DNA from: Sthenelais limicola
Taxonomy: Eukaryota; Annelida; Polychaeta; Phyllodocida; Sigalionidae
DNA: 64,000 nt
Direction of reading: 5' to 3'
NCBI GenBank assembly: GCA_942159475.1
Contig: OW804098.1
Span: 119,065,374 to 119,129,373 of the forward strand
In this document: positions 32,147 through 44,077 of the stretch, in pieces
How the letters are laid out: each line of letters begins with the position of its first letter
Position numbering within the stretch: the first letter of the stretch is position 1
Notes under the pieces: generated by a model
The model's input: only the letters and a program-made list of their open reading frames with translations
Told to the model about the DNA's origin: nothing
The model's database searches: none
Made by a program: the position numbers and the translations under genes

Positions 32147-33450
32147 ATATGCACATGATACGTTTCATACAGATATGGGACACCTTTACCTTTGTATGCT
32201 TATACAGATATATCTATGACATATATTTGTGGAGTATGCCTACATGTATGGACAAATACTTTTCTATATATATGCATACATTTCTTATGTGTGCATAGAT
32301 AAATTTATCCATCCATGCATTCCTATAGGTACGTACATGCACGCTTACATAGACATACTTACATCTAACTGGATTCAACCATCCATCTAGATACCCGGCT
32401 AGATACACACACAAACACCAACGTACCAGTACCAAAGCTTGCATTTGTACGCTGACTATTAGAAAACAACATTATTACCTAACTGTATTTTTCATTAACC
32501 GCTGAATTAGGCTGAATATTTAATACTCACGTTGCTGATGGGATGCCTGATGTAGGGGTGAATCCTACAGCATTCTCTGTAATAGACTGGCACACTTCCC
32601 TCCCAATCCAACGGAAAGCAATTGATTTGTTTACAAATCTATAGATCGCAATGTCATAGTAGAGTAATATCTCCTGTTTTTTTATATCAATTTATCGTTT
32701 TAGTCTTTATGTTTTGGGACACTTCTCATTTCCAATTGGAAGCTAAATCAGGCTCTAAAGATTAATTATCTTTATTAAATACCTTTTATGGAGGAAGACA
32801 ACATATATAATCAAAACCCTGTCGGTACTTAGCTCAGTCGCAAGCTGAGTATTTTAAAGGCTTCAAAAGCGATCACGATCTTCTTGGTACCTCCTTGTGT
32901 CAGATTGTCAGAGAACCTAGCCTACACAGTCTAGACGAGAGGCGACCAATGACCGCCTTAAGAAGGCGGTGCGCAAGCAGGCATATTTCGAACCTTTCTG
33001 TCGCCCCGGGCCTTCACAGCCATGTCTCAGTACATTCCACAACTCAACCTGGCAGCGTCGTTTTCTTATTAAACATACCGATAGCCGACATCCTTACCCA
33101 GAAATCGCAATGATAGGATGTCCTCTGCAAGTTTTGTCCGAAGAAATAATCGATCTACGCTGTAAAATAGATTTTCGAGTTTTCTATACTAATCCTATGG
33201 GGATGCGTTGGGACTGCCGACCGCCATTTGCGCCACCCCGTTGGAGCCCTAAGGGCACCCAGGCCAGGCTTATAGCATTGAGCGTGCTCCCCGCACACAC
33301 GGTGGTGTGTGCGGGGACGGGGCAGGAGAGGTGGGCCGGGGTAGAGGAGGGCGGGGGGGATGATAACAAACATAATCTTCCTAAATTAACCTTGCAAAAC
33401 GTTCCTAAGCTTTCCTATCCCTTGTGCGGGTCACTTTTCTGGACGCAGCG
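32147..33450. other. Intergenic DNA with GC-rich hairpins
   Basis: 32150-32450 is rich in ACATA/TATGT words. From 32820 to 33450 the sequence is GC-richer, with a dyad ACCGCCTTAAGAAGGCGGT at about 32950-32968 and a perfect 12-bp hairpin at 33289-33316. A 161-codon plus-strand frame at 32969-33454 has no recognised domain; a decayed retroelement is one explanation. Confidence 0.4.
33289..33316. repeat. Perfect hairpin, 12-bp stem and 4-nt loop
   Basis: CCCCGCACACAC, loop GGTG, GTGTGTGCGGGG. The arms are exact complements. It lies in the middle of the GC-rich patch and is followed by a G-rich strand (GGACGGGGCAGG...GGGCGGGGGGG). Confidence 0.8.
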
Positions 33451-33602
33451 TTGAGAGAGTCCCTCCAAACTGAGGGAAAGCCTCTTTCTCCAAACAATAA
33501 CATGTCATTACAACCCCATTTGGACGCCTACTCCAGAGCAGGAACATCTATTAGCGCAGTAGGCGTCCACTCCCTGACATACCATTCTTATCTGATGTGA
33601 GA
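33451..33602 (+). repeat. Dispersed repeat C, copy 2
   Basis: TTGAGAGAGTCCCT at the start, AGTAGGCGTCCAC inside and ATACCATTCTTATCTGATG at the end match the copy at 14917-15100 in order and orientation. It is about 30 bp shorter than that copy. Confidence 0.5.
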
Positions 33603-33793
33603 ATATAATCCTATAGTCTGTACCAATCCTCTCAAATGACCCCAATTTGTAATCAACACAATGCAAAAGCGATTTGGACCCACTAAAGTTGGAGATCTAT
33701 AGATTCCAGGTGCTTCGATGATAACAGTCACTACAGAAATAGATTTGGAGGCGTTGCCTAGATAGTGAGAGGGATCGATGTTACTGGTCTATA

Positions 33794-34027
33794 TGGGCCA
33801 GATTTTCAGAAAATGTACAATTAGCAGCCCTACAAATTTGCGAAATTCTCCTAAACTAGGCTGAAAAATGAAGAATAGCGGGTATATCTGAGTATATTTG
33901 GTATCACATTGATTTAAAGTATCAGTTCTGTTATGTTAAAATCCATTTTGGGTCTCATTTCTGTCTTAAATGTGGGTTATTTGAGAGGATCGGTGAAAGC
34001 GAATTGTACATTTTCTGAAAATCTAAA
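33794..34027 (-). mobile_element. MITE-B copy 4
   Basis: It starts TGGGCCAGATTTTCAGAAAA after a TA and ends TTTTCTGAAAATCTAAA. The body matches the family in reverse: GGTTATTTGAGAGGATCGG, then TGAAAGCGAATTG. Confidence 0.7.
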
Positions 34028-35138
34028 TCGTGGGAGGGATCAATATGACTGGTCTATGACATTAGCATGATCTAACGAACTATGCATGACCGTTGGGATT
34101 AGGAGGTCAGGACAAGGCATGTTATTAAATACAGGACTTTATCATGAACTTAATATATTTGATTTGACACATGGTTGATGATGTTTCTTATAAACTAATA
34201 TCTGCATAATCAGTTTTCACCACTAGACATTAATTTTTACTTCTGAACCAAAGTTGAACAATGTAAATGGAAGACCTATTTAAACGCATGTTTATTTAGA
34301 TAGTTGGACCACCTTATTGTATCAACATCAGCAATAAAGAATTCTTGAATTGAATTGAATGTCCATCAAATCATTTTCCCAACCAATATGTCAGAAATCG
34401 GGCATACTCAATGTATATCTTTTAAACCCGAAAGAAAACTAAATTATACCATATTCAATTCTAAACCACCCATCATGTATATGCTTATAAGTGTAATTAT
34501 AGGAATGGGATCCCTAGGTAAAATCATTATCTGTTACATTCATTCGTAATGGCGCTTGATGTAAAGTCAATTTTGAAGAACATTCTGAAATAGGGACGCT
34601 TGATGTAAAGAAATTGTAACTATTTACTCACTGATTTTGAATAATTATGTATAATACTATTCCCATATTCTATTACCCTTTGTTTTAAAAGGGATACGTG
34701 GAAACTCTCAGAGCTGAAACTACGTTGAGTAGGACCATTCATTTACATTTTCATTATCGCATAAGTCAGACATGTATGTTTATTGAATAAAAGTTTTATA
34801 ATAATAATTCACACAGCTAAGAATGGCTTTACATAAATGTATGCGTCCTACTTTAGATTATAATAAACGATATTCTTCAATTCAATAGAGAGAATGATTT
34901 AATATTTAGATTCCGTTCAGAATGACTTAATGGTGGATTGTTCTGCTATTTTTTTGTAAACAATAGTGTGCGCAGTGCGATTTGACTTTCAATATATGGC
35001 AATAAACGATACAAAAATAAGAAGAATAAAGTTTAGTTAAAATAACCATTTAAACTTGTTGTGCCCTCCATTCCACTCAATTACTTCTTTTAAAAATTGG
35101 CGACTTACTATGGTGCCGTGTAATTGCGCATCAAATTA

Positions 35139-35192
35139 ACCAGGTGGCGCCACGGTTTTATTGAGTGAACACCGTCGACTCCAGGTGGCACC
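35139..35192 (+). promoter_or_regulatory. Two CTCF-like motifs
   Basis: ACCAGGTGGCGCCA (35139-35152) and CCAGGTGGCACC (35181-35192), same orientation, 42 bases apart. Both carry the AGGTGGC core. Base match only; no evidence of binding. Confidence 0.28.
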
Positions 35193-35242
35193 ACCGTGGA
35201 ATTAGACGCGCAACACAGGAATAGGTTGCGACGGGAACATTT

Positions 35243-35650
35243 GTGATGTGTTTCAAGAAAATGAGTAATAAGTCGCAAAAAATGGCGATTGAGATATCAT
35301 CATATTTGAAAAGATAAGATCAAGCCGATTCTAATGGTAGTAAACATTAAGGACATCTAAGTAGTGTTTTTATATTTTAAGTTTGATATCTTTATTTTTG
35401 AAAAAAAAGTTGTTAATATTTTTGGGAGGATTATTACTGATAAAGTACCTGAATATGCTCCATAGGATGACCTCAGAAATGAATGGATATATTTAATACA
35501 TTACCTTAAAATTTCATACAAGTATTGATATTACTAGAGTTATTAAGCACTCCAAAATTTAGAATATTCCAACGAAGATATCTTATAAATAAATAACTTT
35601 GAAAAATATCCATTTTGCGACTTATGACTCATTTTCCTGAAACACATCAC
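35243..35650 (+). mobile_element. MITE-A copy 5
   Basis: 408 bp from GTGATGTGTTTCAAGAAAAT to CCTGAAACACATCAC. ATTT flanks both sides (35239-35242 and 35651-35654). A diverged piece of a further MITE-A (35665-35780: GATGAGATGAAGCGGATTCC, then GTAAACATTAGG) lies directly after it. Confidence 0.8.
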
Positions 35651-36070
35651 ATTTGTCTTGTTACAAGTTGCAACAAATGGAGTTTGAGAGGTCACCCTAT
35701 TTGTAAAGATGAGATGAAGCGGATTCCGATGAGGGTAAACATTAGGGCACATAAGAAGTATTCTATAGATTGTATGCATTCATAAATGTTAAAGATATTT
35801 CTTGACGGTCTATCACAAGTTTTTATTAAAGTAGTTATCGCTTTGAAATTTGCATTTACTTTCATGAATATATCTTTAAGCTCATCTCAGATATATCTTT
35901 AGTACACATTCTTGAGATTCGTTATATTTATTCATTATGTACATGTCACTACCAGGGCTAAACACGAAAGAAATGAGAATATTTAAACAAAGTTATCTTG
36001 TGGATGAATTTTCTAGTGTCGCTCGCATGTGGGCTATACATTTTACACAAGAGGACGCCATGGCCTGATG

Positions 36071-36305
36071 TGGATCAAGTCTTACGAAAATGTACAATTC
36101 ACCTTCAACAATCCTTTCAAATAACACAAATTTAAGACAAAATTCAGGTTTAAAATAGAGTTGAACATAACCAGACAGATCTATTGAATGAATACAATAC
36201 AGAATACACTCAGATATACTCAGTATTTATCATATTTCACTCTAATCTAGAACAACCTGAGAAATGTAGAACTGTAGATTGTGCATTTTCTGAAAATCGG
36301 ACCCA
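36071..36305 (+). mobile_element. MITE-B copy 5
   Basis: It starts TGGATCAAGTCTTACGAAAA and ends GAAAATCGGACCCA. The body includes GAATGAATACAATACAG as in copy 3. The left terminus is diverged. Confidence 0.65.
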
Positions 36306-36689
36306 TGTTCTTTCTCCATTTCTACGTCGATCGTCATGAAGGATAACGCAACATCGTTGGAAACCACTTGCGGCTACACTTCTCTGCCATTATTTTCAAA
36401 CCCATCAAAAAAGTTTGGAGGATTCTGTCGAGTTATTATTCCTACAGGGATTCTAAAACGTCCTTGGAAGAATTGGAGTTTTTGGAGGAATTGTTCCTTA
36501 TGATGACTGCACTTATTATCGCTCAGTGGCAGCTGTTTTTGCCTGACAGTCTATACTTCAAATTGTTGTATAAACATATAACTGCAGCAGAATATTGATT
36601 CATTCAGTCCTATAAGTCATAATATGAGTCCATTTGGTAAGATCTGGTAGGTGACTCATTATGCAGCTTTTATATATTTTTAAACACGA

Positions 36690-36720
<31 letters not shown>

Positions 36721-37747
36721 AGGGAATGTTTACAGAGTAGATTTCTCGCGCGGCGGAGTGTGTGTGTGTGTGTGGGGGGGGGAGAGGTATTATCAATAAT
36801 TTGTAAGTTGGTGGTCAAGGTTACATGTCAACAAGGTGACACTGTGTTTTCATTGGTTGATTCTTATTTCACTTATAACTCTGTTAATACTGGTGATAGA
36901 GGGATAGGATGAACATGACTTTTATTACAGTGATTCAGAGTATACTTCGTGATTAACATTTGTGATGAACTGTAAGTTAGTTATAAACTTTGGTTGAGTT
37001 GAGTTGTTATGTTCATGTCTCATTCAATTCTATAATTTAAGGAGAAACAAGTGTGTCTACCAAGGAAGTTTACAACATTAGGCCTACTGACAACTCATTT
37101 CCAGGACAATCCTAGGAAAATCCTGCCACAGTGTCATGACAATTAAAAACTGTTGCACTACTACTAGGTGCGATCATTATAGTACCCATGACCAGCGCCG
37201 CCGACGGCAGTATACTGCACTAAACAGGTGTGCTGCCCTAGTGGCGTTCATGGTGGCAATCATGGGAATTAAGGCGCGCTGATTGTGGCGTTCATGGTGG
37301 CGATCATGGGAACTATGCAAAACTAACCACCCTAGCTGCCATGAGAAGAAGTGTAGAACTAAGCTGGGATTAAGGTTCTAATAAATTAGAATTCCCATGG
37401 TTCAGAAGGGGGCCACTGCATCTGCCTACATCATTTTAGTCATCTCTTTCAAATCCACCATGACAGCAGGTTCAGCTACCTGTAGGTGATGTTAAAGTGT
37501 GTGCACTTGTGCAATGTTTGAGCCCAAAGCAGCTATACCATTTCTGTATAGAGTTATAAGGGGTGTTTCGATTATTACCTGTTTTATGATCAAAAAGATA
37601 AACTACACTAATGAACTATTGTAAGATATAACTTGTAATGTTTCTAATAAAATGAGGAGGAACATTTATGATGTATAAATGCCACATTAGTGTATTAGCA
37701 GCACTGTCATTGTAAAAGAAATTGTAAATTCACCCAAGTTACCAGCT

Positions 37748-37783
37748 GCGCCACCTGGTGAAAACAGTACCGCCACCTGGTGA
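37748..37783 (-). promoter_or_regulatory. Tandem pair of CTCF-like motifs
   Basis: Read on the minus strand, TCACCAGGTGGCGG (37783-37770) and TCACCAGGTGGCGC (37761-37748) each match 13 of 14 positions of CCASYAGRKGGCRS. They are 22 bases apart in the same orientation. They are also a short tandem duplication, so chance copying explains the second one. Confidence 0.35.
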
Positions 37784-38022
37784 GAACAAGTGCATAAGCT
37801 TTGTTGTGCCACATTACACTAGTAGCCTACTAGGAGGCAGGAGCAGATTATTAGTTGCAGTGATACATATGTATAGACATACCATACTTCAGAGTCTGAG
37901 TGTCCTTCAAGGGAAGATATTTCAAACATTATACAATTATTATTCCTGTAGTTACAAATATTTCTGATATTTACTCTATGTAACTGTAATAACATGTTTT
38001 GAATAAAAGTATTATATTATAT

Positions 38023-38423
38023 GTGACCCACTTTAGGAAAGTAGGTCATAAGTCGCAAAATATGGATTTTGAGATATCACCGTATTTGAAAAGAGGAGAT
38101 CAAGGGGATTCCAATGATAGTAAACACTAGGATATCTTATAAATACTTCTATATTTTAAGTTTGATATTTTTATTTTTGAAAAAAAAAGTTTGCAATGTT
38201 TCTCGATGGGTAATTACCAGTAAAGTAACTAAATATACTCCATACATAGGCCCCCGAAACTCAAGAATGTATTTAATTCAATGTCCTGAAATTTGATACA
38301 TGAATTTATATGACAATAAGTGCTAAACCCTCCAAAAATCAGAACATTCCAATAAAATGATCTTGTCAAAGAAATACTTTGTAAAATATCAATTCTGCGA
38401 CTCTTTTTCCTGGAACACATCAC
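38023..38423 (+). mobile_element. MITE-A copy 6
   Basis: It starts GTGACCCACTTTAGGAAAGT and ends CCTGGAACACATCAC; both are diverged from the family ends. ATAT flanks both sides. The body matches (TTAAGTTTGATATTTTTATT). Confidence 0.75.
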
Positions 38424-40060
38424 ATATATTTTGTTCCCTAATAATTATCGACCCGCTTATACAGTTATTATTCCTGTAATTACATACACTTTTTCTCTAC
38501 TACTTTCCCGACCTGATTCTCAAACATTATTTCCCAACTATGCATGTCTACATTATATACTACCAATTAACTTACATTTTAGTTGTGTGGCCGCTCCGAA
38601 AATGATAACAATCACATGTTTAAAATCATTTTCTCTTAACAAATCACTCTCAGCTATGCATGCGCAAATCTACGCATTTTTTCGTTTTGCAACATACACC
38701 AAGTATACGACAAACCCAAACATGTCCCTGAATATCTAAAAATTCCGAACCCATTAGAAGCATGTAAATAACTAAACAAGTGGTGCATTATTCAATTGGT
38801 GCACACCAAATGGACGGGCATTGGATCGTCTCTCTACCAGAGATTTAACAGGGATGTCTTTCTTGTTAGCATATGTCGTGATGATCTCAGTTGATCTCAT
38901 TTGCATAGTAAGACGTTTGGGGAAATTCGGTTTGACTTGCCAAACAGATGCTTGTTGTACTGCTACTATGTCCAAATGCCATTGTACATTTCCTCGATTG
39001 AAATCCTATAGGTTGAAGTGAAAGTCATGTTGATGAAAGGATTTTAATGGAATTTGGGTCGGAAATTTTCTTGTGAGATGTAAGATTTAGATGTAAATCT
39101 TAGTATAATAAAATCGCTAATATTTTAGGCATATTCATAATCTGAACCAGGCGCCGCCTATTTTTTACTTCTAAAGTTTATTTCATTTTATTTCATTGAT
39201 ATCCTATCTGTTGCATTGCCACAAATATTCATGAAGTAGCCATTTTGTACCGCTTTGTAATAGCTATCACATGCGCCACGGCAACCGGTTACTGATCAAA
39301 TTGACTTAATAGAACACAACAAGAGGCTGTGGTTTCAAGGTAGAGTTCCATCAGCTGCAGTCTAATAGATATGTTGACAGATTATAACTTATTAATCTTT
39401 TTGGCAGATATTTCCTTATTCTTTTATTTAACATAATACATATTTGTTGTTGTTGATACTTTATTTAGTCATTAATACAAAGGCGACAATATCGATGGGA
39501 ACTAATCTCCCTAACTAGGGAGGATGCCAAGCCCTATCGGAAAATATTGTTTTTTAATACGCAAAGGTAACAATGCTCCCTAAGGTCGACGACAGTAGGG
39601 AGGCCTTTGCAAAGATCGGTTTAATTATTTAAGTTTGTGCAAGCAACACTACGCGCAAAAGAAAAACAATCAATATTTACAAGAGTTACTCAACATAATT
39701 GAATAACTGTTACCCTTATGAGTCACTTAAAAGTACAGTTCTAAGTAATTTGTTGTACGATTAGAAGGGTATACTAAAGATATGCTAGCATGTAGTAAGA
39801 ACAATCATTCATAATCGATATAAACAAATACATGTTTGGAATGAGTTTATCACAGTAAGATGGGTTTTGAGTCTCAATTACTAGTTTTTCTGGAAAGGGG
39901 AGTTTTATGTGTTATCAATAGTATTGGAATTAGTAAAGGAAATTTTGATCAATCTTGATGGCTGCTTTTTTGGCCAGTTCCGAGAAGGAAATATATTCAG
40001 CCATTTTGTGTTAGAGTTATTTACAAGGGTTATGGGGACTGACATGTAGTATTATCCATG

Positions 40061-40140
40061 TCCGTCCATTACATACATTGTCCATCCATTACATACATTG
40101 TCCATCCATTACATACATTGTCCGTCCATTACATACATTG
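40061..40140 (+). repeat. Four copies of a 20-bp tandem repeat
   Basis: The unit is TCCATCCATTACATACATTG. The first and fourth copies have TCCG for TCCA; otherwise the copies are identical. Confidence 0.85.
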
Positions 40141-40203
40141 TGCAGATACAGAGAGTAGATCTCCACCTGACCTTTATTTCTGCACTGACTATTGAAACCA
40201 TCA

Positions 40204-40494
40204 GGGCCATTGCTGCTTTGTGTAAGGCATATTGGTAAGTACATCAGCACCCATCTTCCAGACATTTGACCAAACTGTTGGAGGATTTAGTTTCATTGCG
40301 TTAATACAGGGCTTCAAAGGTGTCCACATGTATTGCTGTACCATCCTTTCCTGCCCAGGCTTCTCTAATTGTTTGCTCACTGGCAAACATATTCTCTCAG
40401 GAGTTCCAACTTTAAATTCTTGCATACAAATGTGACAGGACGGACAACTGATGATTTCAGTCCTATAAGTCATAATATGAATAATATCGGTCAA
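40204..40494 (-). other. Possible coding fragment, unidentified
   Basis: A 97-codon minus-strand frame whose later part looks protein-like (CPSCHICMQEFKVGTPERI, then MWTPLKPCINAMKLNPPTVW) with a CX2CX2C cluster. Its first codons (HIMTYRTE) recur at about 36600-36625, where TTCAGTCCTATAAGTCATAA is shared, so the start belongs to a repeat. It may be a transposon remnant or a last exon; I could not identify either. Confidence 0.25.
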
Positions 40495-40803
40495 TTTATT
40501 ACTATTTTATGTAGTAATACCTAGGAACACACAATTAAACAGTGATACTGTTAGGATATATATTAGTTTTTTTACATTTTTACCAGGACTAGATCACTGC
40601 AATGGTAGTCTTCCTCTAGTCCATTGAAAGACGAGGTGAAATTGTAGCCGTGCCCAGTTTCAACATGTTCATGCCACAGGGCTGACCCAGTGCTTTAGAC
40701 AATTTGGCCATTCCACATCCCTCTCTGTAGTCCCTCTGTAGTTATGTTACTTGTTAAAAGCGAAGGATCTGGGTCAATAGAAAGTTGATTGATTATTCAG
40801 TGT

Positions 40804-43800
40804 TCAAACTCTTGTTTCCTCAGTCTCATTTGGATGTCCTGGCAGGAGATATATGTCTTCCTCAGTCTCAATTGGATGTCTCGGGAGATTATTACATATC
40901 TGGTATAATGACTGCTCACTGGGGAAGAGTGGAGGAAATCCTCCCTCTGGCCTTCTATGTCCCCTCAGCACTGCCAGGGGCACTTCAGGGAGAGCATAAA
41001 GCAATCGCTCCCAGAACCACTTACTCCACCTCTCTATGTAAGTGTTGGTCCTCAGATATAACTTCAGATCCTCATCAAGCTCATCCACATTGACATTATC
41101 TGCCAATATAATAATCAAGAAGTTGGTTCTTTCTTTGAGAACTCTTTGGTGTGCTGTCTTGAATTCCAATGTGCACCATTCACTCTCAAGGAAGTTCCTT
41201 GTGAGTAACATCACCATTCTCCGACTGTATTTCACTCCGTTACAGACATTCTCAGACACAGAGACTGTGGGAAGGAAATCCCGAACACCTAGGCATAGTC
41301 TGTATGGATGCTCCTGAGTTTCAATGTGTGGTATTAACTCCTCAGCAACCCATCCATCGTCCTGACTACTGTATGACAGAAACACATCATAGAGCATATC
41401 GTGTACATCATGCTCATCTCTCTTGTCAAATGGATGCCAATTAAATCTAGTATAAAGGAAAAGTTTGATTTCACCATGGAAATAACAGCAGACACCCAGG
41501 ACAATTAATAAGAATAATATTATTGTCCCAACTGTAATGAATATCTTAGCCTCCAGTGACAGTTTACAACTCATATAATCTGTTGTAATGCAACTAATTC
41601 TTATTCCTTTTCCACGGCCTGTTGCACAGACAATATCATCCACATCAACAATGTTTTCATAATGTTTATTCACCCAAAGATGGAACCACCGATTCCTGCA
41701 ATCACAAATGTAGTGGTTGTTACCAAGAGCCAAATTTTCTACCTGCAAGTCTTTCACAAACATAGGTGGTGATGTAAATGTATTATAATTCAAAGACAAG
41801 GTGGTGAGATTGTGTGACATGTTCAAGTGTTGGTAGCCTATGTAACCAATCATGTTATGACTGAAATCAATGACTTTTAGATCAGGGTTTTGGCTGAGAA
41901 TAGAATCAAAATCACCAACAAATGTAAGACGGTTGTTACTAAAGTTTATGCGATATGTGAACTTTGGGAACTGTGTTGATGGTATTTGAGTGAGGCCAAG
42001 TGAGGAGCAATCAACATAGACTGTATGCATTGTCAAACTTGTCTTGTAGCAAGTGCATCGTTGAGGACATTTCAGTATATCAGGAGCTTCACACAGTAAG
42101 TCTGCTGGGGATAGGGAGATTAGTGTTTTCCCTGAAACATTAGGTGGCTCTGCACATATCCATGTTGAGAACTTGTCCACATTAGAGCCACTTTTTGCAA
42201 CCTGCTGAATAATGTTGTGGACACGATAAGCATGACAATCACACCGCAATACATTGTCAGTCAACTCCCAAGTGAACTTTCCCAGTAGTTCCTTCAAATG
42301 TTGTAATTCAAAATGTGAATAGTTATACTTAAAGGAGTTGATGTTGTTTGCTGTGAGATTAACAGTAAGAATAATAACATTAAGTTGGATGGCAAGCCAT
42401 TCTCTCTTGAGTATTTCCATCCAGGAGACAAATGAAATATTATTATGGGACAGGTCAACATAATTAGATCTCCCAGCCATCACTAAATCTCTAGGGATAA
42501 TATGAAGATTATTGTAACTCACATCAAAGTATGATTGAGTGTTTATATGATATGGTACAATTGGCTTTAGAATATTGGATATATTTATCAATTGTACTTC
42601 ATTATGGGAAATATTTAACTTGAATACATTTTGTTTATAACCTAAGATGTTGGAGTTAATGATCTGTAGGTTGTTTTGACTCAAATCAATTTCATGCAAA
42701 GATTTGAATATACTGAAAGAGTCCAATGTCTTTATATTGTTGGAATTTAATCGAAGAATTTCCAAGTTAGTAGCTCCGTTCAAATCCGCTATGGTGATGT
42801 ATTGCAGTTTGTTGTAACCAAGATCAAGATTACTCAGAGTTGATGGCCATGTCAAATTCTCTAGATGTTCTATCAAGTTGTAAGCAAATGATATGCTTTT
42901 CAAATTTGTTTGGTCCAAGTCTATATTCTGGAGCAATTGTATCATGTTTCTCTCTACGTTGATAGTCTTAAGGTAGGGAACATTAGTAAAAGTGTCAGAT
43001 GCCACACTTGATATATTACATTGAGAAAATATTGCACTTTTGCAACTACGGGTAAATAGTTTTTTAGATAATGATTTTAATTGTAGGCCTTCAAATGATA
43101 TTAGTTCTATTCTTGCTAAAGTCTTCTTGTTAGTGAATTCAATTTCATCGTTGAACTCTGAGTTAGATATAGCAAGTTTGTTTGCCTTTGCAAACATGTG
43201 AAAAAGACTGTTTAAAGCTGCCATGGATAAGGTACACTTAGATATACCTATATAATCTGCATTAGGCCAAGAAATTACCTTTGCAGATGGATTTATACTA
43301 GGTGTGGTATTCCAAATAAATCCAGACAAATATAAACTAGCCACTTTTAATGTTATCTTGGGTGCCAAGGTATCAATGTCATAACATCGCTGGAATAATA
43401 ATTCTGAAGTATCCACATCTTTAGCACAGTTTCTCAAATAGTTTGATCCCTCCAGACCATTGGCTTGTGTGATACAATGATTATGAAATCCTGTCTTATC
43501 CTGATTTGGTCCTTGTGTGAAGTTTAGTGGTTTCAGTATTTTGGATATTGATAACTGAACGGGCTGCAATATCTCAAGCCAAAACTCAAGTCCTAGTATG
43601 TATTGCTCATGCACTGAAATCGTTAACTTATACACCTTGGGCAACCATCTAGAGAAACATTAAATTTTTGTGATTGTCCTTAATTTTGAGAAATACAATC
43701 CTCTTGATACTTGTGGAGATGTAAATGATCAGATTCACAGAGTTGTTGCTGTATTTGGAAACAACAGGCAACACATGGTCCAACTCCATATAGCATTGCC

Positions 43801-44077
43801 TCCCTTCCATATCCTGTTTTGGGAGACCTTTGAGATGCAATTTAAAGATAAGTGTAGCAGATGTTGTCTTGATATCATTTGATCTAAATCTATGGCTGTC
43901 ATCTACTGCAGAATCTGCATCTTGGTTAAACTCAGTACTAGATGGTGGTTGAATATAACTGTTGACATGGCATCTGGGTATCTTGTCCCCTCTGGCGGAA
44001 GCTACTGGTATCTCTTCATAAACCAAATAAAGGATGGTCAAATAGGTGAAGAACCTCTTGAATATTCTGAGTCCCAT
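40804..44077 (-). CDS. Toll-like receptor, with a one-base frameshift near the N-terminus
   Basis: Two overlapping-order frames make one gene. 44077-43649 encodes a signal peptide (MGLRIFKRFFTYLTILYLVY) and the first leucine-rich part. The frame ending at 40804 continues with about 950 residues. It has leucine-rich repeats, a C-terminal cap (LRCDCHAYRVHNI), a second N-terminal cap (CPQRCTCYKT), four or so more repeats and a second C-terminal cap (YICDCRNRWFHLW). This is the two-cluster (mccTLR) plan. A membrane helix (IFITVGTIILFLLIVLGVCC, about residues 699-722 of the long frame) leads to a TIR domain (about 749-890): box 1 YDVFLSYSSQDD, box 2 RLCLGVRDFLPT (Thr where Gly is common in the BB loop), and box 3 FWERL. 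The role is pattern recognition at the membrane with MyD88-type signalling, by family. The reading frame changes by one base between 43649 and 43668, so the copy is either a pseudogene or affected by a sequence error in the AAA at 43655-43657. It appears intronless. Confidence 0.85.
43649..43668 (-). other. Frameshift site in the Toll-like receptor gene
   Basis: In the upstream frame a TAG ends translation at 43649-43651. The downstream frame has its own stop (TAA) at about 43663-43661. The shift therefore has to occur in the ten or so bases between, where there is a short run of A on the plus strand (43655-43657). One surplus base there accounts for it. Confidence 0.6.

Larger units (their letters stand above)
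33603..35242. other. Intergenic DNA with MITE-B copy and LINE-like tails
   Basis: Holds the MITE-B copy 33794-34027. TCTTGAATTGAATTGAAT at 34342-34359 after CAATAAAG looks like the tail of a retroposon. AATAAAAG-TTTTATAATAATAATTC near 34785 may be another. Two CTCF-like motifs lie near 35140 and 35181. No gene is recognised. Confidence 0.4.
35651..38022. other. Intergenic DNA with MITE-B copy, simple repeats and paired motif
   Basis: Contains the MITE-B copy at 36071-36305, a T-run/A-run (36691-36721) and GTGTGTGTGTGTGTG followed by a G run (about 36760-36781). A doubled GTGGCGTTCATGGTGGC word lies at 37241-37310, and the paired CTCF-like motif at 37748-37783. A 76-codon frame at 36368-36598 has no recognised domain. 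Confidence 0.4.
38424..40803. other. Intergenic DNA downstream of the Toll-like receptor gene
   Basis: No complete gene is seen. It holds a 20-bp tandem repeat (40061-40140), a possible retroposon tail led by TTGTTGTTG at about 39443, a SINE-like fragment near 40681 sharing GCTGACCCAG-GCTTTAGAC with 6430, and a possible coding fragment at 40204-40494. Confidence 0.4.

Noticed and set aside
32826..32900. tRNA-like start (GGTACTTAGCTCAGTCG)
   Set aside because: The next bases form a simple hairpin with the D-arm-like part, and no anticodon arm or T-arm follows at the right distance.
32969..33454. 161-codon frame in the GC-rich patch
   Set aside because: No recognised domain, and it contains the perfect hairpin and low-complexity G runs; not supported as a gene.
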